A stretch of DNA of 64,000 bases from Heterohyrax brucei (taxonomy: Eukaryota > Chordata > Mammalia > Hyracoidea > Procaviidae), in contig CM053154.1 in assembly GCA_028571685.1 (NCBI GenBank), positions 4,315,501 to 4,379,500 on the forward strand, read 5' to 3'. The position numbers were made by a program, and so were the translations under genes. Below, piece after piece: positions 57,847-64,000 of this stretch; position 1 is the first letter of the stretch; each line of letters begins with the position of its first letter. The notes beneath the pieces were generated by a model, which saw only the letters and a list, made by a program, of their open reading frames with translations, was not told where the DNA came from and ran no database searches.

Positions 57847-57968
57847 CATATATATATACATATATATCAAACTCTATGGGGCGGTTCTACTCTGTCCTAT
57901 AGGGTCACTATGAGTTGGCATCGACTCGATAGCACTGGCTTTTATATATATATATATATATATATATT
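57847..57968 (+). repeat. (TA)n microsatellite split by a 5'-truncated SINE
   Basis: TA-rich runs at 57847-57867 and 57944-57968 flank 76 bp (57868-57943) that are the 3' part of the AfroSINE (ctctatggggcggttctac, gcatcgactcgatagcactgg). The truncated SINE appears to have inserted into the TA tract. Confidence 0.85.
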
Positions 57969-58130
57969 CTGTGGAATTTTCTGTATAGACAAGCGTGTTG
58001 TCTCTCATTAGGGAGGGCTTTCTTTCTTTCTATTTTCTAATTAATATTCCTTATTAATTTTTCTTTCCTTATTACACTGGCTAGCATTTCATTTTTATTT
58101 GTTGCTCCTTTGTCTAAAAATAAATAAATA

Positions 58131-58782
58131 AATAATGTAATTGTCTTTAGACCATTGAAGGACTTACCTGAGGTCATATGATGGACTGTTGTCATCATGG
58201 AGACTGGAATCCAGGCCCTGGATTTTACTTCCAACCTACTTTCAAGCTTGCTTCACCCACTTTGTTCCAGGAGACTACAGATACACAAAGGGAAAGGAGA
58301 TAGTCTATGTCCATATCTAGTGCTTCTGCTGGCTTTGTAATAACCTATGTTGCACTTGATCACTGGAGATATACCACTCCCTTCCCATGGGCTTTACAGT
58401 CTACTAGTATCTACAGGAGTTGAAGGACTTGGCCCTGATGTGGTGGTCATTTCCAGCCACTGCAGCTCTTAGCAGTCATTGCAGGGTCTCCAGGCTGGAC
58501 CAACATATCTTGTGTGCTTTTCAGATGATGAGGTTGGTGAAGACGTTAAAGCAGATAATGACTTTAACCAAGCCACCTTCAATTAGCAAAAGCACTCTCC
58601 ACTCCCTGGGACATGGGAGGGTTCTGGTGGTGACTCACAAAGGTCCACTGTAATTATGGTAAACCATTCATGATCATTCTTGGGTATAGAAATATCAACT
58701 GCTGAACAGTACGAGTGACAGAACACTGGCCTCTGGCAAATATCCCCAGGCCAACAAAACTACGCCCAACTGCCTTAGTCAC
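58131..58782. other. Unique sequence, no gene recognised
   Basis: Mixed composition without transposon signature. The open frame 58420-58653 has no known domain. Confidence 0.4.
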
Positions 58783-59190
58783 TGTCATGGCTTGAATTGT
58801 GTTCCCCTAAAATACATGTCAACTTGGTTAAGCCATGATTCCTGGTACTGTGTGGTTGTCCTCTGTTTTATGGTGCTCCTATGCATTACAAACCATAGTC
58901 TCTGCATATAGTTAAAGAGGATTAGAGTGGGATATAACACCCTTGCTGAGGTCACATCTGATCCAATGTGAAGAGAGATTCACTGGGGTGTGGCCTGCAC
59001 TGCCTTTTATCTTACAAGAGATAAAAGGAAAGGGAAGCAAGCAGAGAGTGGGGGACTTCATACCACCAGGAAAGGAAGCACCAGGAAGAGAGCTTGTCCT
59101 TTGGGCCTGAGATTCCTTGAAGGAGAACCTCCTAGTACTGGGAAAGATTGTTGACAAAGGCCTCCCTCCAGTCCTAACAGAAAAAGAGAG
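58783..59190 (+). mobile_element. MaLR-like LTR, forward, 3'-truncated
   Basis: It starts TGTCATGGCTTGAATTGTG, passes aagccatgattcctgg, acaagagataaaaggaaagg and ccaggaaaggaagcaccagg, then stops at about 59190 within the gagccgacag region. A reversed copy of the same family follows at once. Confidence 0.8.
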
Positions 59191-59640
59191 TCCAAATTCA
59201 GGATGTCCTCTTCTTCTCTCTGTTGGCCTTAGAGGAGGGTCCTTGTCCTCAATTTTCCAGTAGTCTCAGAGCACCTCAGCTCAGGGACATTCAGTCCAAA
59301 GGACATGCTCTGCTCCTAGAACTGCTTTCTTGGTGGTATGAGGTCCCCATGTGCATCTGCTTGCTTCACTCTTTTACATCTCAAAACAGGTTGGCTTAAA
59401 ACATTGTCTAATCTTGTAGAGCTCAATAATATAACTACTACTAATCAAGTCAGAATTGACTCAACAGCAGTGGGTTGGTTTTTGGTTCAGTTAATCCATC
59501 TTATTACATCGTCATGACGGAATTTACCACATACAGGGCAATTGCATCAGATGACAAGATGATAGACAATCATACAAGACTGGGAATCATGACCAGGCCA
59601 AATTGACAGATATTCTGAGGGGGCACAAATCAGCCCATGA
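59191..59640 (-). mobile_element. MaLR-like LTR, reverse, abutting the forward copy
   Basis: tccaaattcaggatgtcctc, gctttcttggtggtatgaggtcc and ctgagggggcacaaatcagcc are reversed LTR landmarks. The copy lacks the LTR 3' end. A SINE tail scrap (aagtcagaattgactcaacagcag, 59449-59497) interrupts it. With the preceding copy it forms an imperfect inverted repeat. Confidence 0.75.
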
Positions 59641-60617
59641 TGCCAAGGCTGACGGGGACGATAAGCGTATCTAGTTGGACTCTCAATGTCTGGAGAGTCT
59701 GCTGGTTTTCTATGTGAAGAGTTCCCCCTGCCCCCCAAAAAGTCCAGCTGGCAAGAAGACTGCCTTTTGACTCAGAGAAGACCCCTAATTAGTGCTGCCA
59801 GTAGCACTGTCCTCCAGGGAGCCTAAACGACCTTCTCCCATGAACTCCTGTTGCCTCTCTAGTGATCCTGAAATCCCTTTTAGCAAAACATAGTAAAATA
59901 TGAAAATTTTATTATGAAAATATCTTGAGCACTAGCAAGATCTTTTTTCCAAAGCAAAAACAGATGAGAGGAAGAATTGCATTCCCTGACGCTCCCCTAA
60001 GTGGGATGTACTGGGTAGAGAGGAAGCAGAAAGATCAGAAGCCTTAAAAACAGTCAACAAATCTTTTCATTCTCTTTTTCATCTGGAAATGTCTGGGCCC
60101 AACGGACTGCTTTCCCAGTGCACTTGACAGGACAGAATTCAGTGAGCATTAGAGCAGGAACAAGGACCCACGTGCCCTGTGACTTAGGCCAGACAGTGTG
60201 CAACACTCTGGGGGTGGGGCTTCCGTTCCATGCGTTGTTCACCACTGCTGCCTGGATTCCAGAGTCCAGCCGTCCCTGTAAGAGAGGGAGGCGGTGGTCT
60301 CTGACTACTGAAATTCAAAAAGGGAGCCTTTGGGGTTCCCTTACGCCATTCTGTGACCCACATACAAGCTACATTTAGGTTTCTTCCATGAAAGAGTTAA
60401 AGACACGCATGTTCACATATACAGTGAAACCTGTGAGTGCCGAAACTCAATTGGACCTCCGTGTTTTACAGGTCTGAGTTTTCTACCTTTGAAGGGATAT
60501 GGTCTCACCACTTTGCTATCACTTGTTTTAGTGGGAAATATTTGAGTTTTCCTTCTGTGACAGGTTGTTTCAGCTTTTCCAGTTACAGCTTTTACTCTGT
60601 GTGTGTGCTGTATACAT
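59641..60617. other. Unique sequence, no gene recognised
   Basis: 60420-60560 (gtgaaacctgtgagtgccg onward) may be an old interspersed repeat, but I cannot name it. No gene visible. Confidence 0.35.
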
Positions 60618-60772
60618 AAGCCATTGCTGAGGAGTCGATTGTGAGTGATAGTTACCCTTTAGGACAGAGTAGAACTTCTTCATAAGGTTTCCAAGGAGCA
60701 TCTGGTGGATTCAAACTGTTGACCTTTTGATTAACAGCAGTAGCTATTATGCCACCAGGGACATGTAAGAAT
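60618..60772 (-). mobile_element. AfroSINE-like SINE, reverse
   Basis: aggacagagtagaacttcttc, ggtttccaaggagcatctgg, attcaaactgttgacc and atgccaccaggga in order. Short variant. Confidence 0.85.
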
Positions 60773-61004
60773 TTGTGAAATTTCCTGTATCCCAGATTCT
60801 ATCATTCAAATGCATGTGATTTTGGAGGGTGGTGCTCAAGGAGTTATTATACTAGGAACACTACCTTTTTCTACTGCTGAATTAACTGGCAAATCTGAAA
60901 CGAGTTTCTTTAGAGTGTCAGTGCCTTACAGCAACTTGTTCACATGGTTCGTTAGTCAATGTTGCTTAAATCCTTTGGAAATAAAAGCTTCCTGTAAGTG
61001 CAAC

Positions 61005-61210
61005 TGGGGTCCCTGAGTAGTGGAAACAGTGACTGTGCCTGGGTGCTTACTGAAGGGCTGGAGGTTTGAGTCTGCCCACAGGTGCCTTGGAAGAAAGACC
61101 TGGCAATCTATTTCCAACAATCCTCCGTTGAGAACCCTGCAGATCACAATTCTTCTCTAACACACACAGGGGTGCCAGGAGCTGGAGCTGACTTGATGGT
61201 AACAGGGAAC
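61005..61210 (+). mobile_element. AfroSINE-like SINE, forward, longer variant
   Basis: gggtccctgagtagtggaaac, ggtttgagtctgcccacagg, ggaagaaagacctggcaatc, ctaacacacacaggggtgcc and gctgacttgatggtaacagg. Head diverged. Confidence 0.8.
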
Positions 61211-62060
61211 CTAGGGGTCAAGCATGAGGTGCGATTTTGACATGAGCGTTTGCCTAGACAGGTGACCCTGCTTCTGTGGACTTTAGCACAAAAACAGACT
61301 CCACCTTCCATGCTCAGTGCTGATGCGAGGGGAAAGCAAAAGGGGATTCAGTGGAGGGCAGAGAAGTTGGAGGGACCACATTTGAGAAGGAAGCTTAACT
61401 TCAGAAGCATTGCAAACCCATGGGCTGGGCCGAAGGCAGGATAGTCCATCGGGCATGGATGAAGGAGCACCCAGAGAGTGTGTGAGTGGAAACTTGTAGT
61501 CCACAGCCCATTTTAACCCTGAACTTGGGTCTTCCTGTATCTAGTTGCTATGCATCAGAATCAACTCAACAGCAGTGTGGCTTTGTCTTTTGGGAGGGGG
61601 GGCACAGTGATCTGTTGGAAGACCCCAGCACCTGGGGGAGAGGTAAGACCACATGCCACCTGCTTATTTCTGATGTCCTGAGAGAGCCCCATAAGTACAC
61701 ATCCAGGGCCCCCATATGGGGCAGGTGGAGGAGCTGGTGGACTCCGGGATCAATGGGAATGCAGAAGTCAGTATTCATGTTTCAGGAAGCCAAATCTAAT
61801 TTACAGTGATCTACTTTATACTTGAACTTTATAACTTGGAAAGAACCATCATCAAAGAAATGAGTTTTAAAACCCAAATGCCACACTGGTAGGAGCAGGA
61901 CAGTTTGGGCAGGATCAAGAGGGGGTGGCGTGCTGTGAGGGTGAGCGTCATCTGGGATCCCCATGTCCCACTGGGCCGCTCTTTCTGTGGCTTTAGGCCA
62001 CAAGGTTCGCAAGCCACATGCTAGATGAATGTCAGTGCCAAGGGTTGGTGACAGTTTAGT
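61211..62060. other. Unique sequence with a SINE tail scrap
   Basis: 61534-61585 (gttgctatgcatcagaatcaactcaacag) is an isolated AfroSINE-like 3' end. Open frames at 61283-61809 overlap on both strands, no known domain. Confidence 0.4.

Positions 62061-62097
<37 letters not shown>
62061..62097. repeat. (GT)n microsatellite
   Basis: Eighteen GT units at the left edge of a reversed L1-like 3' UTR repeat. Confidence 0.95.
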
Positions 62098-62099
<2 letters not shown>

Positions 62100-62415
62100 C
62101 TTAAATAATATTTTATTAGGCTTGCCCTGAAGGCTTACATACCAGTTTTGGTTCTCATTCAACAATTACTACACCAATTGTTGCATGGCATTGATTCTGT
62201 TCCTCACAATGCTTGAGCATTGTCATTATTTCACTCTGCTTGACATATTTTCATTAATCTAGTTTCCCTGCTTGCTTACCTCCTCTTCTTCACTTTAAGT
62301 AATTGTTGGCCCTTTGGTCTCACACAGGTAATTTTCCAAAGGACTGTAATACTCAGAGGTGATGTTCTCTATTTCATGAGCCAATCTGTTATACACCTAC
62401 AAAGTGACCTTGGAG
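62098..62415 (-). mobile_element. L1-like 3' UTR repeat, reverse
   Basis: ttattaggcttgccctgaaggcttac, tctagtttccctgcttgc, ggccctttggtctcac and ccaatctgttatacacc follow the same order as 48838-49300. Non-coding and diverged. Confidence 0.5.
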
Positions 62416-62418
62416 ACT

Positions 62419-62916
62419 TGCCTTAGTTGTCTGGTGCTGCTATAACAGAAATCTCGTAACTGAAGAGCTCTAAAAAGAGAGATTTTATTTCATCAGAGTC
62501 TAGTAGGCCAGGAGTCCAAATTTAGGGTGTCAGCTCCAGGGGAAGGCTTTCTCTGCTGGCTCTGGAGAAAGGTCCTTGTCATTGACCTTCTCCTGGACTG
62601 GGAGCTTCTGATGTTCAGGGACCCCCCAGTCCTTTCCAGCTGAAGTACTCAGCTTCCAGCACTGCTTCTTGGTGATACAACGTCCCCAACTCTCTACTTT
62701 CTTCCCTTTCCTTTGTATCCCAAAAGATTGCCTCAAGGCTCTATACAATCTTACACCTTGAGTCCTGCCTCATCAACACAGCTGACACCCATCTTCCCTC
62801 ACTAACATTACAGAGGTGGGATTTAGAACACGGAAGAACATCACACAATACCAGGAATCATGGCCTAGACAAATTTCTACACACAGTTTTTGGAGGACAC
62901 AATTCAATCCACTACA
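62419..62916 (-). mobile_element. MaLR-like LTR, reverse, near full length
   Basis: The top strand begins TGCCTTAGTTG and ends CCACTACA (TG...CA), 498 bp. It carries ggtgctgctataacagaaat, gggtgtcagctccaggggaagg and gaggacacaattcaatcc. Flanks AGACT and AGGCT match at four of five bases, a probable mutated 5-bp duplication. Solo LTR. Confidence 0.85.
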
Positions 62917-62934
62917 AGGCTAGTTTAGATTTGA

Positions 62935-64000
62935 GTTTTAAAGAGAATCAAAGGGCAATCAGTAGACATACTCAAGATTATACTTCGACTCTCCTGGATT
63001 TCTTCTAATTTTCTTCAGTTCCGATGTTAACTTGCTTATGAGCGGTTGATGGTCTGTGCCACAGTCAGCAGCTGGTCTTTTTCTGATGGCTGATAGGGAG
63101 CTTTTCCACCTTCTTTTTCTACAGATGTAGTCAATTTGATTCCTATGTATTCCATCTGGCAAGGCCCCTGTGTACAGATACCATTTATGTTGGTGACAAA
63201 AGCTATTTGCAAGGGAGAAGTCATTGCTCTTGCAAAATTCTATTATGTGACTTCCAGCATCACTTCTGCTGCCAAGGCCATATTTCCCACCTATCAGTCC
63301 TTCCTCTTTGTTTCCAGCTTTCGCATTCCAATCACCAGTAATTATCAATGCATCCTGATGACATTTTGGATCAATTTCAGACTGCAGATGCTGGAAAAAT
63401 CTTCAATTTCTTCCTTGTTGGTCTTAGTGGTTTTTGTTTGAATTTGAGTAATACTCATATTAACTGGCTTTCTTGTTGGTATATACAGCGTTGTATTTTG
63501 GGGGCAGATCTTGAAATGTTCTTCTTGCCCAAGAATGCAACACCATTCCTCTTCAAGTTTTCATTCTCAGTGTAGTAGACTATATGATTGTCCAATTTAA
63601 AGCAGCCGATGCTGGTCCATTTCAGCTCACTAATGCCTAGAATACCGATGTTTAGTGTCCCGTTTCATTTTTGATGATTTCCAATTTTCCTACATTCATA
63701 CTTCATACATTCCATGTTCTGATGATTAATGGATGTTTGCAACTGTTTCTTCTCATTTTGAGTTGTGCAGCATCAACAAATGAAGGTCCCAAAGGCTTTA
63801 TTCTAGCCACTTCATTAAGGCCAACTCTACTCTGACGAGGCACCTCTTGCTCGGTTTCCTTTTGAGTACCTTCCAACCTCAGAGGCTCATTTTCTGTCAC
63901 TATATCTGCAATGTTCTGCTGCTTTCACAAGACTTTCACTGGCTGATTCTTTTCAGAAGTAGACTGAGAGGTTCTTCCTAGTCTGCATAGTCTGGAAGCT
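62935..64000 (-). mobile_element. RTE (BovB-clade) LINE 5' half, endonuclease region, runs off the window
   Basis: Reversed, the piece encodes the apurinic-type endonuclease and the region before it, with NIGILGISELKWTSIG and NENLKRNGVAFLG motifs near 63560-63640. Shifts separate the N-terminal part from the open C-terminal part at 62959-63348. Beyond 63900 it includes the block also seen in RTE-related SINEs. The left end is where the RT domain would begin. Confidence 0.85.
62959..63348 (-). pseudogene. RTE endonuclease C-terminal half, open frame of 129 codons
   Basis: This part of an RTE ORF would nick target DNA for reverse transcription. Motifs run in order: GDWNAKAG (residues 5-12; family GDFNA), a YTGALPDGIHRNQIDYI block (residues 59-75), and DCGTDHQPLISKL (residues 95-107), which holds the Asp-His pair expected of the APE-type active site. 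The catalytic residues in this half look intact. The N-terminal half, just upstream at 63350-63900, is broken by stops, and the RT domain is missing. So the open frame is a residue of a dead element. Confidence 0.8.

Larger units (their letters stand above)
55875..58130 (-). mobile_element. Old L1 3' end, reverse, interrupted by four younger insertions
   Basis: caccacccaaccagggtggag near 55978, cataaatggaatcctac near 56122, cacccatgggatatatatcag near 56280 and ctttgatttgtgtttccctac near 56520 are reversed L1 3' end landmarks. The element continues at 56890-57117, 57416-57596, 57778-57846 and 57970-58110. It is split by a SINE, an RTE fragment, a second SINE and a truncated SINE. Long dead. 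Confidence 0.6.

Overview
The window reads as mammalian non-coding nuclear DNA from an afrotherian, most likely an elephant. The argument rests on repeat types. About twenty copies of an AfroSINE-like tRNA-derived SINE are present; its 3' part carries recurring strings such as ctatagggtc...tgag and gactcga...cggca. With them are BovB/RTE-clade LINE pieces, an L1 with a long lineage-specific 3' UTR, MLT1/MaLR-like LTRs and mariner elements. I recognise no exon of a protein-coding gene, no structural RNA gene, and nothing prokaryotic. Every long open frame I could assign belongs to a transposable element; the rest look like chance.

Layout. 1-5.6 kb: mostly single-copy sequence with an ATCG/ATCC microsatellite, an old MaLR LTR and a repeat-free AT-rich kilobase (4.48-5.58 kb) that resembles a conserved regulatory element. 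5.9-7.3 kb: 5'-truncated L1 with a 13-bp target-site duplication. 7.4-10.8 kb: mostly unique, with a MER5-like fossil. 10.8-22.3 kb: a nested stack. An old L1 is split by a minus-strand L1 (A), which is split by a nearly full-length plus-strand L1 (B), whose ORF2 carries a solo MaLR LTR with a perfect 5-bp duplication. 22.35-25.0 kb: two mariners in opposite orientation. 25-32.9 kb: unique DNA, a second old L1, further mariner relics and a small TA-flanked MITE. 32.9-34.3 kb: RTE reverse-transcriptase fossil followed by a tRNA-Gly-headed SINE. 34.3-49.5 kb: mainly unique sequence with SINEs, MaLR LTRs, candidate regulatory blocks and an exact 58-bp duplication. 49.97-50.95 kb: two CpG-dense blocks separated by an LTR, with promoter-like motifs. 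51-59.6 kb: SINEs, LTRs, an old L1 3' end and an inverted pair of MaLR LTRs. 59.6-64.0 kb: unique DNA, an LTR and an RTE endonuclease region running off the window end.

How the parts relate: the only visible biochemistry is transposition, namely L1 and RTE reverse transcription (with SINEs probably borrowing that machinery), LTR retrotransposition, and mariner cut-and-paste. All copies look inactivated. The insertions date one another: L1-B entered L1-A, a MaLR entered L1-B, and a 26-bp SINE stub entered a mariner. The strongest unexplained signals are the CpG-rich promoter-like interval near 50 kb, the repeat-free AT-rich blocks, the two ultra-short SINE insertions with duplications, and the 58-bp identical repeat. 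Family names come from sequence recognition without a database search; boundaries of old repeats are approximate.
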